DNA from: Megasphaera lornae
GTDB taxonomy: Bacteria > Bacillota > Negativicutes > Veillonellales > Megasphaeraceae
Assembly: GCF_000214495.1 (NCBI RefSeq)
Contig: NZ_AFIJ01000045.1
Coordinates: 50,467 to 114,466 of the forward strand
Direction of reading: 5' to 3'
DNA length: 64,000 nucleotides
Shown here: piece by piece, positions 55,103 through 63,993 of the stretch
Layout: each line of letters starts with the position of its first letter
Numbering within the stretch: the stretch's first letter is position 1
Notes under the pieces: model-generated
The model's database searches: none
The model's input: only the letters and a program-made list of their open reading frames with translations
What the model was told of the DNA's origin: nothing
Position numbers and translations under genes: made by a program

Positions 55103-56308
55103 TTATCGTTTAACATCCAGTTTTTCCATCACACCCATCCGCGCCGCTTTGTGTCCATATCCGAAATGATAAATAACAAAGCAGGCAATCGCAATGACGG
55201 CGGAAACGATATATAACTGCGGGAAGGCCAGAATACCGTGCAGCGATCCTAAAATATACGGACCGACGCCGATCCCCAAATCCAAGGCCACAAAATAAGT
55301 CGATAAGGCGACACTTACGCGCTGCGTCGGCGTAATCTTGATACAAACCGCCTGGCCGTTGGACATAAACGTACCATAGCCCAACCCCACAAATACGCCG
55401 GAAATCAATAACTGCCACGACAAGGTCGTTTTAGCTAAAATCACCATGCCGATAGCCAACATGATATAGCAAGGATACAGTACCCAATTTTCTCCCTTGC
55501 GGTCAAAAATAACCCCGGTCATCGGTCGTGTAACGGTAATAACTACCGCATACACAACAAAGAAAAACGTGCTGGCACCTACCAAATTAATCGTCCGTGC
55601 ATATGCGGCCAAAAAGGTTAATACGCTGGAATACGAAAAGCCCATGAGAAAGGCTACGAAAGAAATCAGAATAACGCGAGGTTCCACATAATTTTCCAAC
55701 GATACCCGTTTCATACGAGCTTTTTCTTCTTCCGTCAAGGAAATTTCTTCTACGTGTAAAAAGAAGTTTCCAATTAAACAGATCAGCACCAGCACACAAC
55801 AAATACCGACAATAATCCGGAAATTGGCAACCAACATCAACAACATGCCCAAGAACGGCCCGATAGCTGCAGCCAAGCTGGTACTCAATCCGTAATAATT
55901 GATTCCCTGTCCCCGCTTGGAAACCGGAATACAGTTGGCCACAATCGTATTCGTTGCCGTAGACACAATGCCGTACGCCAACCCGTTTAAAAAACGCACC
56001 AAAAACATAAAACCCAACGACGGCATATAAAAATATAAGAGCGTTGTAATGAGATAAAAAATTGTCCCGCCATAGAGCGTTCTTTTTCGACCGTACAATT
56101 CAATTTCTTTCCCGAATTGCAACCGTGCCACTAATGTGCCGACAATAAAAATACCGGAGGCCAGTCCTGCCTGCCCCAGCGTTGCATGTAATTGTTCTTT
56201 AGCAACTACTGCAATAATAACCATCAATAAATAATAAATCAAAAAGACAATAAAGTTAATTCCTGTATCTAAGAGGAAGTCTTTATTCCAAAGTGACTTT
56301 TCCGCCAT
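55103..56308 (-). CDS. MFS transporter
   Basis: Major facilitator superfamily permease, about 401 residues with 12 hydrophobic helices. The loop between helices 2 and 3 has ARLQFGKEIELYGRKRTLYGG, matching the MFS motif GxLaDrxGRkx, and a similar loop appears between helices 8 and 9 (GVIFDRKGENWVLYP). It resembles drug-efflux or metabolite-exporter branches; the substrate is unknown. I start it at MAEKSLWNK, though its SD spacing is long (13 bases), so nearby starts are possible. It follows a LysR regulator on the same strand. Confidence 0.88.
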   Translation of the reverse strand: MAEKSLWNKDFLLDTGINFIVFLIYYLLMVIIAVVAKEQLHATLGQAGLASGIFIVGTLVARLQFGKEIELYGRKRTLYGGTIFYLITTLLYFYMPSLGFMFLVRFLNGLAYGIVSTATNTIVANCIPVSKRGQGINYYGLSTSLAAAIGPFLGMLLMLVANFRIIVGICCVLVLICLIGNFFLHVEEISLTEEEKARMKRVSLENYVEPRVILISFVAFLMGFSYSSVLTFLAAYARTINLVGASTFFFVVYAVVITVTRPMTGVIFDRKGENWVLYPCYIMLAIGMVILAKTTLSWQLLISGVFVGLGYGTFMSNGQAVCIKITPTQRVSVALSTYFVALDLGIGVGPYILGSLHGILAFPQLYIVSAVIAIACFVIYHFGYGHKAARMGVMEKLDVKR

Positions 56309-56425
56309 GATTTCATTTGCATCTCCTTTAATTTGATACCATAGATTGTATACCCAAAGTTTTTGTTTGTATAACAAAAATATATGATACCTGTCATAAA
56401 GAAATGCGATACAATAGCCGGTTAG

Positions 56426-57331
56426 CTACTTCTGCCGCTCATATACATGATACGTTTCCTGTATATACGAAACGAAAAGACGAATAGCGCTGTAGTTGGG
56501 GTTCGTCTTTTTATACAGCAAATAGCACGGCAGCGTAATCGGCGGAATCACATCGTAATAGCCCCGTTCAACCCCCATAGCCTGTAAAAACCGTTTAGGC
56601 AATAATGAACCCATTCTATTTTGCTGACAATAATTCATAATCGCATAAGGCGTTGAAAACCAAGCCTGCGTCATCGGGCGAACACTGCTGTACACTGAAA
56701 AATAATGATCCAAATAATCATGCATCACGTACTGCGGCGAATACTGTGCCAACGGATTGGAAGCCGCAATATCGGCCGTAATCGGACCTTGTAAATCCTC
56801 AATATGCGGCGCATAATACACTAAATTTTCATTGCAAAAAAAGGCCTTTTCATAGGCACTGATATCTAATGACGGTAAATCAAACAATGAAATGACGTCC
56901 AGCTTATCTTCACTTAACCACCGCAATAATTCACGCGCTTCCTTATTATAGACACGCAATGCCGCCCCGCGATGATTTTTTTGAAAATACGCTAAATGAC
57001 GATTCATTTGCACATCCCCTAAAGAAGACATGGTTCCTACCGCCAACGTCTGCATTTCGCCGTTTAAGGCGCGCATATCACAAAGACATGTTTCTAAATC
57101 ACTGACCAGCGGCGCAATACGTTCATAAAACATTTCCCCGTCTTTGGTCAAATGACTGCCGCGATTGGAACGTTCAATTAATTGGATTCCCACCAATTCT
57201 TCCAACCGCTTCATTTGGAAACTGAATGCCGATTGCGTAATATTTGCCGCCCGTGCGGCGGATGTAAAATTTTGATATTTTCCGTACGTAATAAAATTTT
57301 TTAATTGTTGGATGCTTGGTAATTCTGCCAT
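56426..57331 (-). CDS. LysR family transcriptional regulator
   Basis: A 301-residue LysR-type regulator. The N-terminal winged helix-turn-helix is clear: QQLKNFITYGKYQNFTSAARAANITQ with SAFSFQMKRLEELVG following, and the typical helix leading to the C-terminal substrate-binding fold (about residues 90-290). The effector is not predictable. It is transcribed in the same direction as, and about 115 bases before, the MFS gene, the probable target. LysR genes are more often divergent from their targets. Confidence 0.9.
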   Translation of the reverse strand: MAELPSIQQLKNFITYGKYQNFTSAARAANITQSAFSFQMKRLEELVGIQLIERSNRGSHLTKDGEMFYERIAPLVSDLETCLCDMRALNGEMQTLAVGTMSSLGDVQMNRHLAYFQKNHRGAALRVYNKEARELLRWLSEDKLDVISLFDLPSLDISAYEKAFFCNENLVYYAPHIEDLQGPITADIAASNPLAQYSPQYVMHDYLDHYFSVYSSVRPMTQAWFSTPYAIMNYCQQNRMGSLLPKRFLQAMGVERGYYDVIPPITLPCYLLYKKTNPNYSAIRLFVSYIQETYHVYERQK

Positions 57332-57364
57332 TGTTTATCCTCCACACCTTGATCGTAACCAACT

Positions 57365-57393
57365 AAAAAAACCGGCACTGACCTATGCCGGCA
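57365..57393 (-). terminator. Terminator after the DUF1292 gene
   Basis: GCCGGCA and TGCCGG arms followed by seven U on the minus strand, about 40 bases after the DUF1292 stop. Confidence 0.85.
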
Positions 57394-57431
57394 TTTCAGC
57401 AAGTGTATATAATTCTTTTCCCGCAGGATGC

Positions 57432-57752
57432 TTAACAAAACGAGTCGCTTTCTTCCGTTTCGTCCATCGTTTCCAGAAGCGCCGTAACGCCTATATATTC
57501 CGCTTCCGTAGGCGGTAAAAATACATCTTCTCCCTGTTCTTTTTCTACTCGCACTACTACCGCGTCGTCTTCTTCCTTCACGACCCCGTCTTCTGTAATG
57601 GGCACCAAAACAGAAAATGCTTTGCCGTCATATTCCACCTGTACTTCTTCTGTAAAATACGCTTCGTTACCGTCTTCATCGACCATCACAATGACCGGTA
57701 CTTCTTCCCATTCTTCCGTCATCTTACCTGTATGACAAGCCAAAATACTCAT
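57432..57752 (-). CDS. DUF1292 domain protein (YrzB-like)
   Basis: A highly acidic protein of about 106 residues with two short DUF1292-like beta segments (VIVMVDEDGNEAYF and AFSVLVPITEDG). Function is unknown. It follows ireB and ruvX after a gap of about 120 bases, the same order as yrzL-yrrK-yrzB in Bacillus, which supports the call. Two adjacent ATG codons give the start; the second is better spaced from AGGAG. Confidence 0.88.
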   Translation of the reverse strand: MSILACHTGKMTEEWEEVPVIVMVDEDGNEAYFTEEVQVEYDGKAFSVLVPITEDGVVKEEDDAVVVRVEKEQGEDVFLPPTEAEYIGVTALLETMDETEESDSFC

Positions 57753-57871
57753 CATGCTCCTTTCTTATTAGTATATATATTTTAATCGGTATTCCTTCCT
57801 TATGCAAGAAAAAATTTATAAAAAAAGATAAATTTTTTCTATCACTCTTGCCATACGTTTGTTTCATATTT

Positions 57872-58303
57872 TTATAACAACGTATTCCCCTGTGCATCCA
57901 AATAATTTTGTAAAATTAAAATAGCCGCCATCTTATCCACGAACTGTTTACGCTTCTCCCGCCGCACTCCGCCGGCCATTAATACTTGTCGGGCCATCAT
58001 TGTCGTCAGGCGTTCGTCCCAATACACAAATTCCATAGCAGGCATTTGCCGTTTTAAATACGTGATAAATGCTTCAATTTGCTTGACATTTTCACTGTCC
58101 TCACCGTTCATATGTCGCGGCCTGCCTACCACCATTCGCGTTACCCAGCGTTCCGTCGCCAATGCCTGCAACCGTTGCCAATCATCTTTTGCCGTCTTCC
58201 GCTGTATAGTGGTAATGCCCTGAGCGGTAATTCCCAGGGCATCACTGCACGCTACGCCGATAGTTTTAGATCCTATATCCAAACCTAAGATGCGCATCCT
58301 CAC
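57872..58303 (-). CDS. ruvX: Holliday junction resolvase-like protein RuvX (YqgF)
   Basis: RNase H-fold nuclease, linked to 16S rRNA processing and possibly recombination. The 143 residues have the acidic catalytic positions: Asp in ILGLDIGSKTIGVACSD near residue 9, Glu in the DERLTT motif near residue 98, and a C-terminal Asp in FVDKMAAILILQ. It overlaps ireB by four bases (ATGA). Confidence 0.94.
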   Translation of the reverse strand: MRMRILGLDIGSKTIGVACSDALGITAQGITTIQRKTAKDDWQRLQALATERWVTRMVVGRPRHMNGEDSENVKQIEAFITYLKRQMPAMEFVYWDERLTTMMARQVLMAGGVRREKRKQFVDKMAAILILQNYLDAQGNTLL

Positions 58304-58560
58304 AATCCTTTCTGTTTCACATAGGATTGAATCAACTCTTCCAGTAATTCATCCCTATTTAACCGCCGTATATTACTGCGGGCATTATGATGACTCGTAA
58401 TATATGCAGGATCTCCGGAAAGCAAATACCCGGCAATTTGATCCACCGGATTATATCCTTTTTCCACTAATGCATGATACACATCCTCCAATATCATGGA
58501 AGCTACGGACTGTTCTTCATTTCGTGTCCGTACAATCATGGTTTCATCTTTTACTGCCAT
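58300..58560 (-). CDS. ireB: IreB family regulatory phosphoprotein (UPF0297)
   Basis: Small 86-residue protein, substrate of the Ser/Thr kinase IreK in Enterococcus, where it affects cell-wall stress responses. Family motifs are seen: ILEDVYHALVEKGYNPVDQIAGYLLSGD in the middle (two adjacent stretches) and a TRNEE segment with Thr near the N-terminus, where phosphorylation occurs. It sits between alaS (36-base gap) and ruvX, as in most Firmicutes. No kinase gene is in the window. Confidence 0.94.
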   Translation of the reverse strand: MAVKDETMIVRTRNEEQSVASMILEDVYHALVEKGYNPVDQIAGYLLSGDPAYITSHHNARSNIRRLNRDELLEELIQSYVKQKGL

Positions 58561-58596
58561 AGAATCACATCCCTTTTCCTTACGAATCCCTTCCGG

Positions 58597-61206
58597 TTAT
58601 GACAACAATTGTGTAACAACTTCACAACCGGCACGTAACGCCGCTTCCAATTTCTCCGGTTCCTTACCGCCGGCCTGCGCCATATCCGGACGACCGCCGC
58701 CGTTACCGCCTGCCGCCTGCGCGGCCGCTTTAATAATCTTGCCGGCATGCAGCCCTTTTTTTGTATCCGCTTTGGCCACTTTGCAAACAAAATTAACTTT
58801 CCCGTCATGTACCATCCCCAGCAAGACCACTCCGCCGCCTTGTTTATCCAAGAGTAAATCGGCGAAGGTCCGTAACCCGTCCATATCATCCGCAGGAGCA
58901 ACGGCCGCCGACACCGCCACGGACCCGTAGTGCTGCGTAGTTGCCGCCAGCCGATCGACCGCTGCCGCCGCCGCATCTTTTTTTAACCGCTGTACTTCCC
59001 GTTCCGTTATCTTCAGCTCTTCTGCCAACTGTGTCAATTTTGTTACCAGCGACTCCGGTTTAACTTTCAAAACAGCCGCCGCCTGCGCCAGAATCTGTGC
59101 CTCCGCTTGTGCTTTCGACAAAGCCGCAGCCCCGGTAATCGCTTCAATGCGACGTACGCCCGTACCCGTACCGGACTCACTGATAATACGAAATGTCCCC
59201 ACTTCCGCCGTGCTCTTCACATGCGAACCGCCACAAAGTTCACAACTGAAATCACCGATCGAAACGACCCGTACTACATCGCCGTATTTTTCCCCGAATA
59301 ACGCCGTCGCCCCTTTTTGCTTGGCTTCTTCCCGGTTCATTTCCGTCACCGTAACGGGAGTATTCTTTAAAATTTCACGATTAACCAGCTGTTCCGCTTC
59401 TCGCAATTCTGCGGCCGTAACCGGTGAAAAATGGGTAAAATCAAAACGCAAATGATCGGGCGTCACCAACGAACCGGCCTGATTCACATGATTGCCCAAT
59501 ACCTGTCGCAATGCCGTATGCAGCAAATGCGTAGCCGTGTGATTTCGGGCCAACGCCGCATGACGTTCCGTATCAACGGCTACCGTCACCGTTTCGCCTT
59601 TTTTCAAGCTCCCTTCCATTACGCCGGCAATCATATATATAATCCCGTTGGGCAAAGCCTTCGTATCCGTCACTACCGCCTTACCGCCATGTGCCGTCAA
59701 AACTCCGGTGTCCCCCAATTGACCGCCGCCTTCCGCATGAAACGGCGTACGATCCAAAATTACCGTAATCGTTTCCCCGTCATGTACGGCTTCCGCTTCC
59801 TGCCCGTCTTTTCCGAGCATGACAATCGTCGCTGTCGTAACACCTTCCGCATATTGCAGCGTCTGTCTGTCCAACGACGTCGTATCCGGCGTCAACACTT
59901 TGGCGGCCACATCCGCACGCGCCGCACGGGCCCGTTCCTGTTGCTCCTTCATTGCGGCGGCAAACCCGTTCATATCAATGGTTACCCCTTGTTCGGCGGC
60001 AATTTCTTCCGTTAATTCCACCGGAAACCCATACGTATCATATAACTTAAATACTTCCTGTCCCGACAAAGTTTTCGCAGTTCCCGCTTTCGCCAATAAC
60101 GAATCCAATAACTCCATTCCTTGTACCAAGGTCTCACTGAATTGCTTTTCTTCCGTATTAATGACTTTTTTAATTAACGCTTCATGTTCCCGCAGTTCCG
60201 GATATTCTTCCCCCATAATAGCTAACACGGTATCCACCAAACCGCTCAGGAACAACTGCCGTATCCCCAATAAGCGCCCAAACCGCACTGCACGTCGCAA
60301 TACGCGCCGCAACACGTACCCGCGCCCTTCATTGGACGGAAGAATGCCGTCACTGATCATCACTGTAATAGCGCGAATATGATCAGCAATAACCTTCATG
60401 GCCACTTTTTGCTGCGGATCCGTGTAATCGCCATGACACAACGTAATAACCTCTTCAATAATCGGAAAAATCAAATCCGTTTCAAAATTGGATTCTTTTT
60501 GCTGAATCACCGACGCTAACCGTTCCAACCCGGCACCCGTATCAATATTCTTTTTCGCCAAAGGTTCATATTTCCCCTCTGCCGTCCGATTATATTGTGA
60601 AAATACAAGATTCCATATTTCCAAATACCGATCACAGTCACAGCCTACGGTGCATTCCGGTTTCCCGCAACCGCGTTCCGGTCCCAAATCATAAAAAATT
60701 TCACTGTCCGGGCCGCACGGACCTTCGCCGATTTCCCAAAAATTATCTTCACATTTGAAAATCCGTTCTTCCGGTAAGCCGATGACAGTATGCCAATACC
60801 CATATGCCTCCGTATCATCCGGATATACCGTAACATACAGCTTGTCCGTATCCAGCTCCAAAACTTCCGTTAAAAATTCCCAAGCCCAAGATATGGCTTC
60901 TTTTTTAAAATAATCACCGAAAGAAAAATTTCCCAGCATTTCAAAAAAAGTATGATGACGGGCAGTACGTCCCACATTATCAATATCTCCCGTACGAATA
61001 CATTTTTGACTGGTAGTCACACGCGGGGACGGCGGTACCAATTTTCCCGTGAAATACGGTTTCAACGGTGCCATACCCGCACCAATCAGCAACAAGCTCG
61101 GATCGTTTTCGGGAATTAAAGAAAAACTGTGCAATTGCAAATGACGTTTCCGTTTAAAAAATTCTAAATACGCCTTGCGAATTTCATTACCTGTCATATA
61201 CTTCAT
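58597..61206 (-). CDS. alaS: Alanine-tRNA ligase
   Basis: Charges tRNA-Ala. The 869 residues run in the standard order: class II catalytic domain (start MKYMTGNEIRKAYLEFF, FTNAGM-like region reading LLIGAGMAPLKPYF, and GAGLERLASV), tRNA-binding helices, the editing domain with its zinc-site motifs (RNHTATHLLHTAL and CELCGGSHV), and the C-Ala domain (GGGVVLLGMV and GGGNGGGRPDMAQAGG). A T-box leader is not seen in the 90-base upstream gap. ireB and ruvX follow. Confidence 0.98.
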   Translation of the reverse strand: MKYMTGNEIRKAYLEFFKRKRHLQLHSFSLIPENDPSLLLIGAGMAPLKPYFTGKLVPPSPRVTTSQKCIRTGDIDNVGRTARHHTFFEMLGNFSFGDYFKKEAISWAWEFLTEVLELDTDKLYVTVYPDDTEAYGYWHTVIGLPEERIFKCEDNFWEIGEGPCGPDSEIFYDLGPERGCGKPECTVGCDCDRYLEIWNLVFSQYNRTAEGKYEPLAKKNIDTGAGLERLASVIQQKESNFETDLIFPIIEEVITLCHGDYTDPQQKVAMKVIADHIRAITVMISDGILPSNEGRGYVLRRVLRRAVRFGRLLGIRQLFLSGLVDTVLAIMGEEYPELREHEALIKKVINTEEKQFSETLVQGMELLDSLLAKAGTAKTLSGQEVFKLYDTYGFPVELTEEIAAEQGVTIDMNGFAAAMKEQQERARAARADVAAKVLTPDTTSLDRQTLQYAEGVTTATIVMLGKDGQEAEAVHDGETITVILDRTPFHAEGGGQLGDTGVLTAHGGKAVVTDTKALPNGIIYMIAGVMEGSLKKGETVTVAVDTERHAALARNHTATHLLHTALRQVLGNHVNQAGSLVTPDHLRFDFTHFSPVTAAELREAEQLVNREILKNTPVTVTEMNREEAKQKGATALFGEKYGDVVRVVSIGDFSCELCGGSHVKSTAEVGTFRIISESGTGTGVRRIEAITGAAALSKAQAEAQILAQAAAVLKVKPESLVTKLTQLAEELKITEREVQRLKKDAAAAAVDRLAATTQHYGSVAVSAAVAPADDMDGLRTFADLLLDKQGGGVVLLGMVHDGKVNFVCKVAKADTKKGLHAGKIIKAAAQAAGGNGGGRPDMAQAGGKEPEKLEAALRAGCEVVTQLLS

Positions 61207-61297
61207 ACTAACACTCCTCTATTTCTTTCTGTGGCAAATGCCCGCCCCTACCCGTCAAGATGGGGACGTATTTCGTCTATTCCGCAGCCTTACGATC

Positions 61298-62089
61298 TTA
61301 CGAAATATCCTGCCCATATATTCTTTTGGCACCCACATAACGGGCCGCCCAATACGCGCTGTCCAATCGATCCACACGAATACCGCTACTCGTAGTGGCA
61401 CTGATAAATTGATTATTTCCCACATAAATGCCGGCATGAGAAATACCCTCGGCATAGGTGGAGAAAAACACCAAATCACCGGGACTCAAGCGCTCCCGCG
61501 CCACCTCCATCCCCACCTGAAACTGTGCATCCGCCTGTCGCGGTAGGGAAATCCCGCAATGAGAAAACACATACTTCGTAAAGCCCGAACAATCAAACCC
61601 GTTCGGACTGCTGCCGCCGGGTACATACGGCACCCCCAAATATTGATATGCCGAAGTAAGCAACTGTCGACACCACGCCGCATATGCCGGCGACAACGAT
61701 ACAGATTCCGTAGCAAACACCGCCCCCCGAGAGCCGTTGCCGCTATGCGCCGTAAATTTATAACCGCCGATATTTCGTCTCTCCGGTTCGGGCACCACGT
61801 CCCCGGCTGCCGATACGGTCCGCTTTCCGGTCAATACATAATACGTCTGTGCGCCGACAATGCCGCTGACGGCAAACTGTCGTTTTCGCTGAAAATCCGC
61901 AACAGCGGCTGCCGTTTGCGGCGAATACCGCCCGTCATCGCGAATATTATAGCCGATTTTCCGTAACTGCCGTTGAATCATCAATACATCCCTACCGCTA
62001 CTGCCGACGGTCAACGGCGTCACGGCACTCACGGAAATCCCGATTGTCCACCACACCGCCATTCCCGCTATACCGATCCTGCGCCACAT
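61298..62089 (-). CDS. Secreted NlpC/P60 endopeptidase with peptidoglycan-binding domain
   Basis: Predicted cell-wall hydrolase, 263 residues. A signal peptide (MWRRIGIAGMAVWWTIGISVSA) leads to a PG_binding_1 domain (about 28-85; GSSGRDVLMIQRQL and DGRYSPQTAAAVADFQ), a linker, and the C-terminal NlpC/P60 domain with the catalytic Cys in NGFDCSGFTKYVF (near residue 168), His in GISHAGIYVGN (near 217), and the third polar residue after it. Its first 92 bases overlap the glycosyltransferase gene. The SD AAAGGAAA supports the ATG. Confidence 0.94.
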   Translation of the reverse strand: MWRRIGIAGMAVWWTIGISVSAVTPLTVGSSGRDVLMIQRQLRKIGYNIRDDGRYSPQTAAAVADFQRKRQFAVSGIVGAQTYYVLTGKRTVSAAGDVVPEPERRNIGGYKFTAHSGNGSRGAVFATESVSLSPAYAAWCRQLLTSAYQYLGVPYVPGGSSPNGFDCSGFTKYVFSHCGISLPRQADAQFQVGMEVARERLSPGDLVFFSTYAEGISHAGIYVGNNQFISATTSSGIRVDRLDSAYWAARYVGAKRIYGQDIS

Positions 62090-63080
62090 TTTCGTTTCCT
62101 TTCCCGTCTTCCGTCCCGTTTTTCCGGAGCGTACCGCTGCCCAACTCGGCTCGCAACCAATATAACGGACGACGTTTCACTTCTTGAAAAATTCGACCGA
62201 TATATTCGCCGATAATTCCCAAAAAAATTAATTGCAATCCGCCCACCAAACATACTACCACCATGCTCGTGGCCCAGCCGGGAATGGCTTCTCCCGCCAC
62301 CTTGCAATAAAGCACATGAAAAATAATCAACACGCTGATTAACCCGCTGATGACACCCGTATATAACGCCAGGCGCAAAGGAATTTTAGAATATGCCGTA
62401 ATGCCGTCCAAAGCAAAATGTACCATCTTGCGTAAAGAAAACTTGGAAGTACCTGCAAAGCGCTTAGGTGCCACAAAAGAAAGCTTGGTTTGTCGATAAC
62501 CGATATCCCCGATCATGCCCCGAATAAACCGATCATGTTCCCGAAACAGCAAAAACGTTTGCAACACGCGGCGATCTATTAAGCGAAAATCAGAGCCGCC
62601 GGGCGTAATATGTACCGGCGATAAGGCATTCAACAACACATAATACCACTTCGACGTAAGCCGCTTAAACCGCCCGGCATCCGCCGTCGCTTCCCGTACG
62701 GTTTGTACTACATCATACCCTTCCCGCCATTGCTGTACCAAGGCCGGAATCATGGCCGGCGGATGCTGCAAATCGCCGTCCATGGTAATAATCGCCTCGC
62801 CTTTCGCATGATCCATACCGCAGGTAATCGCCAACTGATGGCCGAAATTACGAGCCAATATTAAGGCACGTACGTGTCCGTCTTGTTGTGCCAACCGACT
62901 TAATAAAAGCGGGGTCGTATCCTGCGACCCGTCATCGACAAAAATAAGTTCATAATCCATGTGCAACGTCTGAACAACCGTGTGCACTTCTTCATAAAAC
63001 TTTTCAATATTCAGCTGTTCATTATACACAGGCACTACAATTGATAATAACTGTTTGTTCTCTCTTGTAAAAGCGTCCAT
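61998..63080 (-). CDS. Family 2 glycosyltransferase (polyprenyl-phosphate type, GtrB/DPM1-like)
   Basis: Membrane glycosyltransferase of 360 residues that probably moves a hexose from a nucleotide sugar to polyprenyl phosphate. The GT-A domain shows SIVVPVYNE at the start, FVDDGSQDTT near residue 50, TMDGDLQHPP (metal-binding Asp) near 97, and the family's LSPVHITPGGSDFRL; two C-terminal helices (about 235-260 and 270-295) end in GEYIGRIFQEVKRRPLY. The last 40 residues overlap the next gene and are unlike the family; adding one base in the A5 run (62119-62123) would end it at 62068. A consensus promoter lies at the start codon with no leader. Confidence 0.9.
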   Translation of the reverse strand: MDAFTRENKQLLSIVVPVYNEQLNIEKFYEEVHTVVQTLHMDYELIFVDDGSQDTTPLLLSRLAQQDGHVRALILARNFGHQLAITCGMDHAKGEAIITMDGDLQHPPAMIPALVQQWREGYDVVQTVREATADAGRFKRLTSKWYYVLLNALSPVHITPGGSDFRLIDRRVLQTFLLFREHDRFIRGMIGDIGYRQTKLSFVAPKRFAGTSKFSLRKMVHFALDGITAYSKIPLRLALYTGVISGLISVLIIFHVLYCKVAGEAIPGWATSMVVVCLVGGLQLIFLGIIGEYIGRIFQEVKRRPLYWLRAELGSGTLRKNGTEDGKGNENVAQDRYSGNGGVVDNRDFRECRDAVDRRQ

Positions 63081-63085
63081 TATTT

Positions 63086-63115
63086 ATTATACCATCCCAC
63101 TAAAATTACTGTCAA
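63086..63115 (-). promoter_or_regulatory. Consensus promoter placing transcription start at the glycosyltransferase ATG
   Basis: TTGACA (63110-63115) and TATAAT (63086-63091) on the minus strand are both perfect, with 18 bases between. The ATG begins five bases after the -10 box, so the mRNA should be leaderless. Confidence 0.8.
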
Positions 63116-63743
63116 AATCTTGTCTTATTCGTCCCTGTTTCCCTGAAAGGAAAAGAAAATTATTTCATCATATTATACCAAAAGACCCGCACATTTTCCA
63201 GCATGCCCCTTTTGTTCGCCACGCACTTTTTTCCGATTGTCCAATATAGAAACGAAAAAAGAGAACAAAGTGACCGGTCGACTTCATCCGCTTATTACGT
63301 CCCGAATTATCGACGGTTACGAATATCGCCACGGTAACGGGGATGGTTTACCTTTCCCGAATATGCTGACTGTCGTCGCCACTCTTGACAGTTATCCGGC
63401 ATTCCGCAGCGGGAACCTGCCGATATTTTACAGAAAACTTGAATAAAAAAAAGCGACAATCTGAAAAAAATTTAATCCAAAAAAATACGCCTTTTTCACA
63501 CTAATGATATGTGCTGAAAAAGAATAAACAGCTGTCTGCCGCTCGCTTTTACTGCGTAAGAAAACGCTCGGATAATAAGAGAACTACACAACTATGTCTA
63601 TTTTTTAAAAGAAACTCGGCATAAGTAATAACGACAATTTACCTGTCATTAAAAACTGCGGCCGGACACAAGAAGTCCCGTAGCGTACTCCTAAGCAAAA
63701 CCTGTTCAAAATCCGATATGCCTACAAAACGATATGCCTACAA

Positions 63744-63797
63744 AAGAAACGACCTTCCCATTTTACAGAATGTTGTAAAATGGGAAGGTCGTTTCTT
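63744..63797 (-). terminator. Terminator of the tRNA-Trp/tRNA-Arg transcript
   Basis: AAGAAACGACCTTCCC...GTAAAAT arms form a perfect stem of over 20 base pairs with a small loop, ending 7 bases from the tRNA-Arg 3' end. Confidence 0.85.
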
Positions 63798-63804
63798 ACT
63801 CAAA

Positions 63805-63881
63805 TGGTGACCCGGTAGGGATTCGAACCCTAGACCTACTGATTCGTAGTCAGTCACTCTATCCAGCTGAGCTACCGAGTC
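63805..63881 (-). tRNA. tRNA-Arg (anticodon ACG)
   Basis: On the minus strand the acceptor arms GACTCGG/CCGGGTC, the anticodon stem ACTGA/TCAGT with loop CTACGAA, the T-arm GGGTTCGAATCCC and an encoded CCA are all present. The anticodon ACG (read as ICG) specifies arginine. 77 nt. Confidence 0.97.
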
Positions 63882-63917
63882 ATGTAAGGGATATAAGACA
63901 CCTCATATCCCTACATA

Positions 63918-63993
63918 TGGCAGGGGCAGAAGGAATCGAACCCTCAACCAACGGTTTTGGAGACCGCTACTCTACCAGTTGAGCTATACCCCT
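63918..63993 (-). tRNA. tRNA-Trp (anticodon CCA)
   Basis: Acceptor arms AGGGGTA/TGCCCCT, anticodon loop CTCCAAA (CCA, Trp), T-arm GGGTTCGATTCCT and encoded 3' CCA on the minus strand. It lies 36 bases from tRNA-Arg, probably one transcript. A tRNA-Trp is often followed by secE and nusG; those are not seen here. 76 nt. Confidence 0.97.

Larger units (their letters stand above)
63081..63804. other. Intergenic region before the glycosyltransferase
   Basis: About 720 bases with no supported gene. It holds the glycosyltransferase promoter (63086-63115), an inverted repeat CTTTTTCA...TGAAAAAG (63491-63522) and a tRNA terminator (63744-63797). A 69-codon open frame at 63237-63446 on the plus strand has no good SD and no family resemblance. 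I see nothing else. Confidence 0.6.

Noticed and set aside
61207-61297. T-box leader upstream of alaS
   Set aside because: Only about 90 bases and no T-box antiterminator sequence.
63237-63446. 69-codon plus-strand open frame
   Set aside because: No SD, no family resemblance and no conserved neighbours; kept only as an intergenic note.
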